A stretch of DNA of 64,000 nucleotides from Tetraselmis striata (taxonomy: Eukaryota; Chlorophyta; Chlorodendrophyceae; Chlorodendrales; Chlorodendraceae): assembly GCA_006384855.1 (NCBI GenBank), contig VCJN01001531.1, forward strand, positions 132,001-196,000, written 5' to 3'. The position numbers and the translations under genes are program-made. The notes beneath the pieces were generated by a model that was given only the letters and a program-made list of their open reading frames with translations, had not been told where the DNA came from and did no database searches. Below, one piece after another: positions 39,401 through 50,297 of this stretch (position 1 is the first letter of the stretch; each line of letters starts with the position of its first letter).

Positions 39401-40492
39401 CGCAACATGACCTTTCGCCCTGCAGATAAAGCAGCGACCTTCCTTCTTAAATCTCTCAAACTCCTCCTCGGTCAATCGCCGCGCCATCAACAGGTCGTCT
39501 TCTTGTTCTGTAGCTTCACCCTCAGCACTGCTGTAGTACTGCTCGTCGTCGTCGCCATCGTCGTCCATGATGTTCAGGCGCTCGCGACGGATCTCGCGGT
39601 GCACATCTGTCTCCCGCTCCGCAGCTTCAACAGCCAGAGCTGCCTGTACAGCTTCTGCCAGGGTCTTAGGATTTTTCAGGGCAACTTCCTTTCGAATATG
39701 GGGTTTCAGTCCGCGCTGGAAGTCATGTACATTATCTTCCTCGTGACGATGGGGTAACTCCAGTAGTTGCTCGCGGAAATAATTCGCGTACTTCTGTACT
39801 GTAGTCCGCTGTGTCGCGCGATCCAGATTGATACGAGCTTGCTTCGCCGGTGTACGTCCACAGAATTCGGTGATTAGTGCCGCCTCCATGTGCGTAATAC
39901 CGGTAAAACCGCCGCCAATTTCGTCGTGCGTACTCGCCACTTGCGCATACCACCACTTGGATACAGGTCCGTGAAAATAGCCAGATGCCCAGTACACGCT
40001 ACGAGGTTCCTCCGGGTTTACATTGTGATATTTCAGGTAACCCCGTGCATGACGAAACCAGTTCCGTAGCTCGTCGATATTCGTAGTCGACAGCTTCTCG
40101 ATCTTCGTTGGTTTCACATCGCTCGGCATGAGCCCAGGCATGTCGCTGGTCCGGGCAGAACGAAGCTGGTCTCGCATCTGCTGCTCTACAACTCGGCTCC
40201 GGTTCACTCGGTCGTCGAAATGACTGAAGCCTTGTCGCACGTACTCGTCCAAGCGGCGAATCTCCACCGTTGCCGCCGTCGTAGCTTGCGCTACTTCTTG
40301 CATCTTCGCTTGCTCCGTCGACATAGTCTCGACTCGGTCGGCTAGTCGTTGAAGCATGCTCATCATGGTTGCGAGGGTCGGTTGCGTGCCCTCTTGACCT
40401 CCTTCGAGCGGAATCGGCTGTGCTTCGCCGGCAGTGGCCGCTACCGGAAAGCTTCCGCTGTCCTCAGGTGGTGTCTCTCCTGGTGTAGCCAT
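39332..40492 (-). CDS. gag: Element II Gag
   Basis: 386 codons from a true ATG, 40 bases after the LTR. N-terminal acidic/Pro region, then a coiled-coil-like helix (TMMSMLQRLADRVETM), a retrotransposon gag core (about 120-290: LRNWFRHARGYL, SGYFHGPVSKWWY, YANYFREQLLELP, FQRGLKPHIRKEV), an acidic stretch with YYSSAEGEATE, and one zinc knuckle CFICRAKGHVASVC (C-x2-C-x4-H-x4-C) near 360. It packages element RNA into particles. A truncated second copy starts at 16755. The C-terminal KKKKISEYRPRKTRPGN ends at the frameshift site. The reading frame is intact. Confidence 0.93.
   Translation of the reverse strand: MATPGETPPEDSGSFPVAATAGEAQPIPLEGGQEGTQPTLATMMSMLQRLADRVETMSTEQAKMQEVAQATTAATVEIRRLDEYVRQGFSHFDDRVNRSRVVEQQMRDQLRSARTSDMPGLMPSDVKPTKIEKLSTTNIDELRNWFRHARGYLKYHNVNPEEPRSVYWASGYFHGPVSKWWYAQVASTHDEIGGGFTGITHMEAALITEFCGRTPAKQARINLDRATQRTTVQKYANYFREQLLELPHRHEEDNVHDFQRGLKPHIRKEVALKNPKTLAEAVQAALAVEAAERETDVHREIRRERLNIMDDDGDDDEQYYSSAEGEATEQEDDLLMARRLTEEEFERFKKEGRCFICRAKGHVASVCPSKKKKISEYRPRKTRPGN
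39335..39341 (-). promoter_or_regulatory. -1 ribosomal frameshift heptamer GGGAAAC
   Basis: On the reverse strand the gag frame reads CCG GGA AAC TAA; slipping back one base on G GGA AAC gives GGG AAA CTA AGA, which is exactly the pol frame. The heptamer fits X-XXY-YYZ, is of a type used by some retroviruses, and abuts the gag stop (39332-39334). Confidence 0.82.
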
Positions 40493-40517
40493 CTTTACGT
40501 CGCTTACCGCTGTCTAA

Positions 40518-40530
40518 GCTCCGAAACCAA
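40518..40530 (-). promoter_or_regulatory. Element II primer binding site
   Basis: On the reverse strand TTGGTTTCGGAGC follows the LTR end CCTAACA by one base. Its TGGTTTCGGAGC core is identical to that of element I. Confidence 0.8.
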
Positions 40531-40531
40531 G

Positions 40532-40944
40532 TGTTAGGCTCTAGCTTAAGCCTGTTCTTTAGGCCCTTTAGGATGCAGCGGAAGGATTTAGAAAGTATGG
40601 CCAGTCTCTTCTGGTTACAGGGGTTCCTGGGTTATAGTTCTGTCTCTGAATTCTACCTAGTAGACTTGTCCGAGGCGGTATTTATACCCGCCGAGGTCAT
40701 AGTCATACCTGTGCTATGTTAGCCGGGTGTCATGGGATACCCGTGCTGTGTTAGCCACGTAAGGCTTGAGTCAGAGAACTCTAGAGAATTCCAGAACAGT
40801 CTTCGGCCTTATACTACTAATATTTACGCCCGCAATACTAATATGTACAGCGACTCCGCGGATGCGTAGTCGTACTACCTTTGCGGGGAGTTATACCTGC
40901 TAGTATAGCAGAACATTATGGCTAAAGGGAAATGGAGTATAACA
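40532..40944 (-). repeat. Element II 5' LTR
   Basis: 413 bp, differing from the 3' LTR at only a few sites, which points to a young insertion. Confidence 0.93.
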
Positions 40945-40959
40945 ATGTCGATGCCGGAC

Positions 40960-41590
40960 CTAAGTTGTGGACACGCACCGGCTTGACGATACTATACGTA
41001 CGGATTGCAAGGCAATATCGCTAATACTTGATATTTGTTGGCGGCACTCCGCAGATTGCTCCAGCGCTATACCGCAGATGCTGCCTTTAGGCATGCTTTG
41101 ATTGCCTAGATGGCTGCAAACCATTTGGTATGCGGGGCTGCATGGCATAGAAGGGATGCGAACACGCACCGGCTTGACGATACTATACGGATTGCAAGGC
41201 AGTTCCGCTAATACCTTATATGTGCTGACGGTACGCCGCAGATTGCTGCAGCGCTGCACCGGAGATGCTGCCTTTAGGCATGCTTTGATTGCCTAGATGG
41301 CTGCAAACCATATAGTATGCGGGGCTGCATGGCATAGAAGGGATGCGAACACGCACCGGCTTGACGATACTATACGGATTGCAAGGCAGTTCCGCTAATA
41401 CCTTATATGTGCTGACGGCACACCGCAGATTGCTGCAGCGCTGCACCGGAGATGCTGCCTTTAGGCATGCTTTGATTGCCTAGATGGCTGCAAACCATTT
41501 AGTAAGCGGGGCTGCATGGCATAGAAGGGATGGGAACACGCACCGGCTTGACAATACTATACAGATTGCAAGGCATGTAAGACAATGTTC
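40960..41590 (+). repeat. 186-bp satellite, array 2
   Basis: Marker GCTGCAAACCAT at 41113, 41300 and 41487 (period 187). The array begins a few bases after the element II LTR and runs into family X copy B DNA at about 41590. Confidence 0.92.
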
Positions 41591-42398
41591 CACCAAGCAC
41601 GCACGGGAGTCGGGTATGGAAAAGCGTCTCGTCATTACAAGAGCTAGGAGCGACAGTACACGGGTTTTACGCGAGAGATGCGGGCGTTCACCTGCCCCCA
41701 CTGCGGAGATGCGGGTAATCCCACCCCTCAAGGTTAATCTCTCCACCCTCAGCATCTTTCAAGCGGCCCACAAAGGGGAGGGAGAGGAGCATACCGTTGG
41801 AAGCCGAGCCTGGGTGCACTTGAGTGCTCCCTATCTTGGGCCGACGGAAGACTGTCGGCGCGAGCGTAGGAGGCCGAGATGTCGGCGCAGGTGGCGGTGC
41901 GGGCTTCGCGTCCCGAGATGAGGGCTCGTAAGGTGGAGATGCGGGTCGGGGAGGCGGAGATGGGGCACCGCCACGAAAAGATGTGGCCCTGCGACTCCCG
42001 CCAGCGGCACTCGAAGGCGCATGAGGGCTTGAACTGGCTTCGCGTTTCGGCTTTGGCGTATGGAAGGGGTCGTCATCCTCCAACTCTTTCGCCATATTTA
42101 AAGGAGGACTCGGCCCGCTTCTTGGAATGCTTGCTACGCTGCTTCATGGGAGACAACTTGCTCTTGCCTCCCGTGCTCAACCCACCGTGCGGGCGCTTCG
42201 TCGCACTCGAAGGCTGAGGCTCACTCGGCGGCTTGGCAGTCTCCGAGGGACCAAGCTTGCTCGGGGGAGGGGGCGGAGCTGCTCGAAGCTCCAAGAGACC
42301 TGCCGCAGCGCCGGTTTGGGAGCGACCTCCGCCGGACCCCGCCGGCGGTGGTTGAGGTGCGGGCTTGGAGGACTACCCGCCAGCCGGACGCGGCGCCG

Positions 42399-42940
42399 CT
42401 ACGACCTGGTAGTAGCGGTTGTTGACCAAGATGGTGGGGGGTAGAGAGCTGGCTCGGCTGGGCTCTGGCAGGTGTTGGTGAACTTCGTGAAGCGTTGGTT
42501 CTTGGTGTGTTGAATGTCGCGCCGCATCTCGTCGTTGTGCCATTCGCGCACGCTGCGAATCGAGTAACCGCAGTATTTCACAGTCTTGAACTGGTACTCC
42601 ACGAAGATGACGGACTCCACGGCATGTTGCCAAGATGCCTCCGGCCAGGCTCCCTGGCTGCCATTGGAGTCTTGGAGTGCGCGCTTGCGGTCGGCGTACG
42701 CGTGCTCGTTGATAGGGTCAGGGAGCGCACGCACCTACAGCTTCCGAACTCAACTTCAAGCGGTGTGCGAGAATACTTTGGTGGGCACCATGTCGAGAGC
42801 CGACGCAATCTTGTTCGCGGCTGTCTCGGAGAAGCCAAAGTGCCTCACACTTTGCGCCAAGTTGCCCACCATGAAGCAGGCAGACTTTGTGGTCAAAGGG
42901 AAGAGCTCGATGGGTAATCTCATGAGCTTCGTGGGCTAAT
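42399..42940 (-). pseudogene. Family X conserved segment, copy B
   Basis: Two reverse-strand frames join here. The first (about 42940-42770) reads LPIELFPLTTKSACF, SVRHFGFSETAANKIASALD, MVPTKVFSH. The second (42399-42734) reads ALPDPINEHAYADRKRALQD, ASWQHAVESVIFVEYQFKTV and SIRSVREWHND. Close matches appear at 57105-57500 in copy C (VRHFGFSKTAANKIAWALD; HAVESVMFV; CTVREWHND). Conservation of sense between copies, despite frameshifts, argues this was a real protein. No domain recognised. Confidence 0.55.
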
Positions 42941-43069
42941 CTGTGCAATCTGTGGGCAATCGTGACTGTGCAATCTTCCGGAGGCAAAGAAAGCTGACCT
43001 TGTGGATGGAGATCCAAGCCTCCTTGCACACCTGTGGGATGCCAGTCGACGTTCAGACATTGATTGCTA

Positions 43070-44160
43070 CAACGGCGCACCGCAGATTGCTGCCTTTAGG
43101 CAGGCTACAACAGCCTAATAGATGGCTGCCAACCTTTAAGTATGCGGATTTAAATGACAAAAGGGGATCTTAATTGCGCATATGCTTCACAATACTATAT
43201 AGATTGCAGGGCAGTTCCGCTAATACATGATATTTGCTGACGGTACGCCGCAGATTGTTGCAACGCTGCACCGGAGTTGCTGCCCTTAGGCATGCTTTGA
43301 TTGCCTAGATGGCTGCAATCCATTTAGTAAGCGGGGCTGCATGGTATAGAAGGGATGCGAACACGCACCGGCTTGACGATACTATACGGATTGCAAGGCA
43401 GTTCCGCTAATGCCTGATATTTGCTGGCGGAACACCGCAGATTGCTGCAGCGCTGCACCGGAGATGCTGCCTTTAGGCATGCTTTGATTGCCTAGATGGC
43501 TGCAATCCATTTAGTAAGCGGGGCTGCATGGCATAGAAGGGATGCGAACACGCACCAGCTTGACGATACTATACGGATTGCAAGGCAGTTCCGTTAATAC
43601 CTGATTTGCTTGCGGAACACCGCAGATTGCTGCTGCGCTGCACCGGAGATGCTGCCTTTAGGCATGCTTTGATTGCCTAGATGGCTGCAAACCATTTAGT
43701 AAGCGCGGCTGCGTGGCATAGAAGGGATGGGAACACGCACCGGCTTGACGATACTATACGGATTGCAAGGCAGTTCCGCTAATACCTGATATTTGCTGAC
43801 GGCACACCGCAGATTGTTGCAACGCTGCACCGGAGATGCTGCCTTTAGGCGCGCTTTGATTGCCTAGATGGCTGCAAACCATTTAGTATGCGGGGCTGCA
43901 TGGCATAGAAGGGATGTGAACACGCACTGGCTTGACGATACTATACGGATTGCAAGGCAGTTCCGCTAATACCTGATATTTGCTGGCGGCACGCCGTAGA
44001 TTGCTGCAGCGCATCACCGCACATGTAGCCTCTAGGCATGCTTTAACTGCCTAGAATGCTGAAAACATTTAGTAAGCGGGGCTGCATGGCATAGAAGGGA
44101 TGTGAACACGCACCGGCTTGACGATACTATACAGATTGCAAGGCATGTAAGACAATGTTC
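43070..44160 (+). repeat. 186-bp satellite, array 3 (about 6 units)
   Basis: Marker GCTGCAA(A/T)CCAT at 43312, 43499, 43684 and 43871, and a variant at 44058: periods 185-187. Units carry GCTTGACGATACTATACGG and TTTAGGCATGCTTTGATTGC. Confidence 0.93.
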
Positions 44161-44429
44161 CACCAAGCACGCACGGGAGTCGGGTATGGAAAAGCGTCTC
44201 GTCATTACAAGAGCTAGGAGCGACTTTACACGGGTTTTACGCGAGAGATGCGGGCGTTTACCTGCCCCAAGGACCTCCGGCCGATTCTGCTCCAGCCACG
44301 GCACTACGCCAAGCGCGCGGCGACGCTGCTGCGACTTCCCAGTGGGCGGAGATGTAGAGAGAGACAGGCGCGAGGGTGAGATTCCACCCCGACTAGCGTC
44401 TAAAACATAATGGCACTGTGGAAGGTAAA

Positions 44430-44446
44430 GGGGGGGGGGGGGGGGG
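44430..44446 (+). repeat. 17-nt poly-G run
   Basis: Within family X copy B, 110 bp from a second run (27 C at 44557-44583). Confidence 0.9.
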
Positions 44447-44556
44447 CTCACGATTCGAGATACATCCCACTTCAAGGCGTCGACAATTGTCACATCTCGC
44501 CCCCTCGGGACGGCAGTGAGTGGCGCGCAACAATTGAGAAAGATTATGAGGAGCAG

Positions 44557-44583
44557 CCCCCCCCCCCCCCCCCCCCCCCCCCC
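44557..44583 (-). repeat. 27-nt poly-C run (G in sense of family X)
   Basis: Same position as the 17-nt run in copy A and the 6-nt run in copy C, between the VD- and LLLIIFL-coding segments. Confidence 0.92.
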
Positions 44584-45369
44584 GTCAACATGAGCAGGAC
44601 CCGAGCCGCAGTCGGGGTCTGCCATGACGAGGGTGTTGTGCCGGGCAATATAACCAGGGGACGAGATTCGCAGCTGCCGGTGAGCTTGCCCAATGCACGC
44701 AGCCCACGGCGCCATGATGAGAGATGCGAGCGAAGATGCGAGTCCGCGCACCGTTGGAGTCGCTCACGGGAGGGGGTCCAAAGCTGGCACACCTTGAGGC
44801 TGGGGCTCACGCTGAGGCTCGAAGTGAGGCGAAGGCTGCGAATCTCCGGCCCCAGGCCATGGCGGCCCGCTTCGATGTTGTCCACCGCTCGGCTGCATGG
44901 GCCTCATGGGCTGAGTCGTGGGTGTTGGCGCATGGGACGCCCTTCTGCCCGAACGCAAGTGCATTAGCGGAGAATCTTGCGCCATGGGGGTCACTAGCTG
45001 TGTGTCGAGAACCCTCGTTGGTTCAAAACTAAGTGCAGCTGCAGATGCCCCGGCCACAGGACTCCGCTAGCGGGCAGAGGTGCGTTTTGCTCTGCGAGGA
45101 CGGTCTGCCATGCTTTTGTGCACAGAGAAGCGTGAAGATGCCTCGAAGAATACAAGCGCGAGGGTGCATGCGAGTGGTAGATGAGTGAAAAGCACAGGGG
45201 CGGAGTAGCACTCGAGGCAAAAACGGTAAGCATGGAAGGGTAGCGACGCATCTCGTCAAAGGGCGGTGGACAGATGTGTAGTACATGGTGCAGGTTCATT
45301 TCACTAGCTACGTGAATAGTACCTCGTACAGTTTTGGCAAGAAGAGGAATATCGGAGGGAGACTGTCGA

Positions 45370-45880
45370 AGTGATGGCTGAGTGGCACTGTCCCTATATG
45401 GGGAGAGTCGGCGAGAGTCGGCACGTACGCGTCGAGTCACGTCGAGTGCCGGCAAGAAAGGTGCCAGCTGGAAAGGCAAAGGGCTGCTGTGAGCCGTGGG
45501 CGATGGACGAAAGGTAGTCGCTGTCGCCGTGGTGATGGCTGAGTGGCACTGTCACGAGAGAGAATGGGTGAGTCGGAACATTTATGGGAAGAGCAGTTAA
45601 CTGAGTTTACAGGAGCCGAGGCTGACAATTTATACCAGCCGGCTAGGTGTCGACTAGGGCAGACACCGCTCCATCAGAGACGACAATCTGGCGAAGAAGT
45701 CTAAGTGCCGTACTCTGGTAGCATCTGGGTGTCGTACATCTTAGGCACATGTATGGCAGCGAGCACTTCACTGGAAAATGCGGATTTCACTGAGAGAAAA
45801 TGCGGATTCCGGGTACCGTGGTACCCTGGGTCCAACAAGGAATGTGTCAAAGCTCAGTTTCACGGTACATTCGTACAGTA
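45370..45880. other. Stretch without recognisable gene
   Basis: Outer side of family X copy B. It has two copies of TGATGGCTGAGTGGCACTGTC (near 45373 and 45533) and a small repeat of TGCGGATTTCACTGAGAGAAAATGCGGATT near 45779-45808. No gene supported. Confidence 0.55.
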
Positions 45881-45887
45881 TTAGGCG

Positions 45888-45990
45888 TAACTCAAATTTG
45901 CACCCCCCAAAAGGGATACAAAATTGTGTAAAGGGGGGTAATTTTGAGTCCAGAAATGTGCCCATTTTGACGTAAGTATTGCGCTTTTTC
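45888..45990. repeat. Degenerate hairpin related to 9199-9264
   Basis: ACTCAAATTTGCACCCCCC and GGGGGGTAATTTTGAGT form imperfect arms, followed by CCAGAAATGTGCCCATTTTG. It has the same order as the hairpin at the outer side of copy A. Confidence 0.75.
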
Positions 45991-46179
45991 CAGACAAGGC
46001 AGACTGAGACAGTAAGCATATAAACCTTTCTGAGGTTGCAATAGGGCCTACAGGAGTTATGCGAAGAGTCACAGGCCAACCATTGCACAAGGAACACAAA
46101 GGTGGGGCCGCAAGCACAATGATCGGTATAATGTTCAATTTTGTGATCAAGATTGTTCTCAACAATGAATTCATCATGT

Positions 46180-47420
46180 TGTCAGGGGTTAAGTCGACCA
46201 GTAACAACATCCGGGGGGGGGGGGGGTATTAGGCGAAGAGCACCGGCGTAACTTGGAAATGTGAAACTCAGGGTGACACTCCATGGTTGGGGGCAATCGA
46301 ATGCGGTATGCCTGAGGGGTTTATTTTTGGACGATCGGAAACGGGCCGAGGAATTGCTGGCGGAGTTTGCGAACAAGTTGGTTGCGAAATAGCAATTGAT
46401 CGGTGGACAGCCAAATTTTATCACCCTCGTTAAATTCCTAAGGCCGGGAGCGGCGATTAGCCGAAGCAATTTGGTATGCATCAGCGAGGTTTAATCCTTC
46501 GGATATCATGGCATGAGTGTTACGAAGTTTTTGGACAATGTCAACATGGTCATTATAATCCAAGGGTTGGGATAATAAGGCAGCTGGAACAGGGGGGTAC
46601 ATGCCATACCGAGCCTCAAAGGACGAGCGTCTTATAGCGGAATGGTATGTATTGTTGTAGGCAAACTTAGCAAGGGACAGGTCATTGAGCCAGTCGTCAT
46701 GGTTTTGGTTTACATAAGAGCGTAGAATCTGCTCAATAGTGCGGTGCGTGGGTTCGGTTTGGCCGTCGGTCTCGGGGTGAAACGACGAGCTATTATACAT
46801 TTCGTGTTAAGAGAGCGGAATAACTTCTACCAAAAATGCAGAGGTGAAGCGGGAATCGCGATCGAAAATAATTATATGACATAAGCCACGGTGTCGTAAA
46901 ATGTTGTCAATAATAAAGAGCCGAGCGAGTTGAGGGGCGTCAATGTGAATACTACATGGGATAAAGCTGGCCTGCCAAATGAAGTTGCAAAACAAATGTG
47001 GCAATTGCATCGAAGCCATTTTGTAGAGGCAAGCAAGCCGGTTATATAATTCATGAAAATTATTTTCCAGGGGCGGGAACGTTTAGGCAGTGGTGACAGA
47101 GAGCCTATCGGTTTTTAGGTCGAGTTAATGGTAGGTAGAATTTGGCAGATTGGTCAAATTTTGCAGTAACGGCGAACCGTATTGCACATGTGTGGCCACC
47201 AAAAGGTGCTCGAAATATTGAGGAAGTGTGCGTTCGAAATCGGGGTGACGGCGGCATCATGAAATTCGCCGATGTAATAGTTATTGTCGAAAGTGGGGAG
47301 GCCGATTGTATCGGCCATCCAGTATAACTTATCAGTAGAATCAAAGCGCATTCCATCAGGGAAGCGGGATCCCGCATAAGTGGGATAGAAGTTTTAATCA
47401 GATTTAATGCGGGCAACGAG
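46180..47420 (-). pseudogene. Gypsy element IV integrase remnant
   Basis: AT-richer, heavily broken reverse-strand remains in order: zinc-binding region (EFHDAAVTPISNAHFLN, STFWWPHMCNTVRRYCK, 47154-47351), core (FIIDNILRHRGLCHIIIFDR, 46807-47019, the second Asp in FDRDSRF), third catalytic region (SSFHPETDGQTEPTHRT, 46800) and the C-terminal part (LRQQFLGPFPIVQK, RIRLPPTMECHPEFHISKL, about 46200-46430). Several stops and shifts. Composition and divergence show it is older than elements I-III. No LTR could be recognised. Confidence 0.85.
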
Positions 47421-47454
47421 AGTAGTGTCCATTTGTAAGTGGGAAAAGTGCCAT

Positions 47455-47650
47455 ATGCGCGTCAAAACGGTCCGTTTTTTTGCGCGCAAAAAGTAACCCC
47501 CCTTGACACGAAAAAAAAACCCCACGTGGGGGGGGGGTGAAAATTTGAGCAACACCTAGTACTATATATACCAATGTACTATAATTTATTGGTATGACTC
47601 TAGCCAAGACTATACCAGGTATTAGTCACCGAGCGATAAGTAAGAACCTG
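47455..47650. other. Stretch with a TCAAAACGGTCC motif
   Basis: GCGTCAAAACGGTCCG followed by T- and A-runs and CCCCACGTGGGGG resembles, in part, the dispersed repeat at 3790-3855 and 60880-60940. No gene. Confidence 0.45.
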
Positions 47651-47654
47651 CCGC

Positions 47655-47890
47655 ATGTACTGCATATCATTCCATTGCGCTTTGACGAGATGCGTCGCTA
47701 CACCTTACCGTGCTAACCGTTTTTTGCGTCGAATGCTACTCAGCCACAGTGCCATTCGCGCATTTACCACTCGCATGCACCCTCGCGCATGCATTCTTCG
47801 ACGCATCTTCTCGCTTCACTCTCAAAGGAAGCATGGCCACTCGTCGAAACGGGGTCCGCCCAACTGCGCCTAACACGGTACCGCCTAACA
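47655..47890 (+). repeat. Family X leader fragment, plus orientation
   Basis: Similar to the reverse complement of 45130-45290 and 8950-9100 (PLTRCVA- and ACILRRIF-coding DNA). Its end, CCACTCGTCGAAACGGGGTC (47840-47860), also matches the reverse complement of 56545-56570 at the head of copy C. It is followed by a 17-nt C run (47926-47942). Confidence 0.6.
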
Positions 47891-48052
47891 CGGTGATCTT
47901 ACATCCATCATTTTGATTTTGTCAACCCCCCCCCCCCCCCCCAGGCTGGCCTACTATGGACGAATGGAGGCATGCTTGAAGCCCGACCAGGAACCCTACA
48001 CAGTGCATTGCTGCCGTGCCTATACAGTCGTCTTCCGAAAGGCAACGTGTGA

Positions 48053-48316
48053 GTGATCATCGCCCAGCGATGCGAGAATTGGGGTGCAGAGCGCGTGCCG
48101 GCGGACTTATACACCCGTCAGACTACTGAACAGCGGACGGACCTGGCATTCATGTCAACCGGCTTTGCAGACGCCGAGAACCATGACATGTTCCTAGAGA
48201 TCCCGCATGTCAGAGTAAAATATTTCGTTGTCACTAAGAGCCACCTCAAAGACAACGCGATGGCTTCGCCTCCCGTTGTGTTTGCAGTTGGAGATGCGTG
48301 CCATCAGCGCTTATGA
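48053..48316 (+). other. Open frame of unknown function
   Basis: 87 codons with balanced composition (ENWGAERVPADLYTRQTTEQ; DMFLEIPHVRVKYFVV) but a TGA two codons before the first GTG and no ATG at the start. It looks like an exon or a piece of a decayed gene. The following 48228-48500 also stays open in another frame. No family recognised. Confidence 0.35.
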
Positions 48317-48499
48317 GCAGTGGATTGTGGGAGGGCCCGATCAACACTGTCTTCCAGCAGGGCTTTGTCTTCCCGCCCAGCATTGTGCATCGCAAACTAG
48401 TCACATATACATGGACAGAGGCCATCAACATTGCTGGCGGGGGGCGGCGGCAAAGGGCCGCTGCTGACGTTGTGCCGAGGCAGATGATCAGGTGATGGA

Positions 48500-49200
48500 C
48501 CACCTGTTGTGTTATACATAATTGCAGTAGCATCCTACATGTTATTGCTTTGCTGCTTTTTGCGCTGATGTTAATAGTGCAGCCCGGCACAGGTGGTATT
48601 CATACGTGAAGCACTCCCATGCAAAGGACATCGCCGCTCTCGATGAGCATGATGGCGGTGTTGATACCATGCAAGAGTAGCATTTAGGCATCAACCGTGG
48701 CGTTTGTGAATTGAGCTTATCCAGCTATTCCGGGAGCAGTTGCGTAGTATGGCAGGCGCATGACATGTATAGGCGTCGGGTGGGTATGGGGTTTCCAAAT
48801 GTAATGTTAAGCAGTATTATTTTACAAAACATGTCCAATCTGCATTATGCTTGCATATGCGTGCTTCACTAATATTTTCCTGACACACTCAAACCACTTT
48901 TTTTTCTGATACAGACAACAGGGTCAATGTTGCGCATGGATGCCGCGATGTACTGCGGTATCGTCGCGAGCATGTATCGTAACCGATGTTGACACAAAAG
49001 TTTGCATATGTCTGACGTTACATATATTTGTACTTTTGTGAATTTCATGTCACCTGTGGTATTTATGTAATCTATTAGACATGTAATCTATTCAGCAGTA
49101 AGATTCATGTGAAACGCATTGTGCATTACAACAACAGATGCATCGTAGTACCATTGATAATGTTATTGTGGCGCCCCGGGTACCGAGGTACCATTACTAC
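48500..49200. other. AT-rich stretch without recognisable gene
   Basis: Lower GC than its surroundings. It contains no frame with coding character; GGTACCGAGGTACC-type inverted repeats near 49178-49192 lie just upstream of the promoter at 49219. Confidence 0.6.
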
Positions 49201-49218
49201 TCGGGACTGGTGTAATGA

Positions 49219-49225
49219 TATAAAG
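49219..49225 (+). promoter_or_regulatory. TATA box of the two-exon gene
   Basis: TATAAAG, 103 bases upstream of the ATG at 49328. A start of transcription about 30 bases downstream would leave a leader of about 80 bases. Inference from position only. Confidence 0.45.
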
Positions 49226-49327
49226 TACGCGATTACATGAGGTAGCCATCAGCCGTGCGGGCACTTTCATTGTTCGTCTCAGCACTTCCTCGCTCGCTGC
49301 TTCGCCTATTTATGCAGACCGCCTCGC

Positions 49328-50219
49328 ATGAAGAGCATATCGCCATGCTCGCCCCCCGTGCCACCATGGCCTCCGTCAGCACCTTCCATGTATGCTGCTG
49401 CCGGGACGGATGACGCCTCGTGGGAAGACATCATGCTGCCGAGATGGGCACGCGAGCCCCCGCCTGTCCCACGCGGCCCGCCCCTGCGCTACTACATCAC
49501 GACCGTCGGCGCCGATGACACGTTGAGTGTTTCTGACGGGGTCAGGCCGAACGGCCCCTTCACCAATGCCCGCCAGTGCGAGGCCAACAGCAACGACACC
49601 CATGCTGCGCAAGGGGTGTACGTATTCACTTCCCTAGCGGAGCAAGATAAGACAGATCGGGGCTTCGAAGCGGCGTTCGTGTGCAACTTACTGTTACGGC
49701 TAGAGGAAGCCGAGTTTCGCTTGGCCGGCGGTGGTCTTGTCCAGCTCTACACTCGCCCGACCGCGGTATCGCGTACTTCTTCAGCGTCGGTGACCGAACT
49801 AGGCAGCGCCGTCGCGCAGCTCACCTCTGAGATGCAGCGGGCGATCACCGGCACGGAGAGGCAGCGGTCTGAACGCGCCATCCGAGGCGCCCCTCCTCCT
49901 ATGTATCCAGCAGGTTCTTGTTATTTCATGTTCAACAAAATATAGACGAACCTAAAAATCCAATCCGCCTGCTGCTACCACTTCCCGAGCAGCGGCGCTC
50001 AAGCAATCCTTCGATGCCGCTCTCTACGCGTTTTGCACCATCGACGCAGTCACCGGACTGCCCTACCCGAACGTCGAATTCCCGAGGTATACAAAGGGTC
50101 ACATTATCAAGCGCTCCAAAGAGCTCGCTGCGACTGCCACCGGCTTCGCGTACGACATCATTTCCGGCGCGCCCACCAAGAACGTCATGCGCAAGCAGAT
50201 TCAAAAGCCGCAGCAGTAA
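49328..50219 (+). CDS. Two-exon gene of unknown function
   Basis: Exon 1 49328-49913 (ATG), intron 49914-49992 (79 bp, GT...AG), exon 2 49993-50219 (TAA). Splicing gives 270 residues and a seamless frame: …PPPMYPA joined to AALKQSFDAALYAFCT. Without splicing, exon 1 runs into a stop and exon 2 is out of frame. Exon 1 has a Pro-rich N-terminus, then RYYITTVGADDTLSV and RGFEAAFVCNLLLRLEEAEF, with a helical stretch near TELGSAVAQLTSEMQRA. Exon 2 has CTIDAVTGLPYPNVEFPRY and KELAATATGFAYDIISGAP, ending in a basic KPQQ tail. No family recognised. It is the only undamaged non-element gene model here, so either a host gene or an intact gene of an undescribed element. Confidence 0.6.
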
Positions 50220-50297
50220 CTGGCCACTTTCCAAGAAGTGGCTGCAGAGGAAGATTCAGGTCATCCAGCTCCGAGCAGCAACGTGATGGGGTAAGTA

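Larger units (their letters stand above)
34249..40944 (-). mobile_element. Gypsy element II (reverse strand)
   Basis: 6.7 kb, LTRs 34249-34660 and 40532-40944 (TG...CA), gag, a -1 frameshift overlap, then pol with methyltransferase-like, Nudix-like, protease, RT, RNase H, integrase and chromodomain regions. Defects are few: one-base insertion near 37250, in-frame TAA at 36476-36478, one-base shift near 36190. It abuts element III on one side and satellite on the other, and no target duplication is evident (GCATG against ATGTC). Confidence 0.93.
41600..45340 (-). pseudogene. Family X, copy B (reverse strand)
   Basis: Same segments as copies A and C but split by satellite array 3 (43070-44160). 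Pieces: 44764-45290 (N-terminal region), 44340-44751 (central region with LLLIIFLNCCAP and TIVDALKWD), 42399-42940 (see separate entry), and 41688-42095 (ELEDDDPFHTPKPKRE segment and GMLLSLPFVGRL). Frames break repeatedly. Function unknown; the arrangement shows satellite invading or recombining with family X. Confidence 0.55.

Noticed and set aside
34249..40944. A 5-bp target duplication for element II
   Set aside because: The flanks GCATG and ATGTC do not match; the ATG they share is too short to count.
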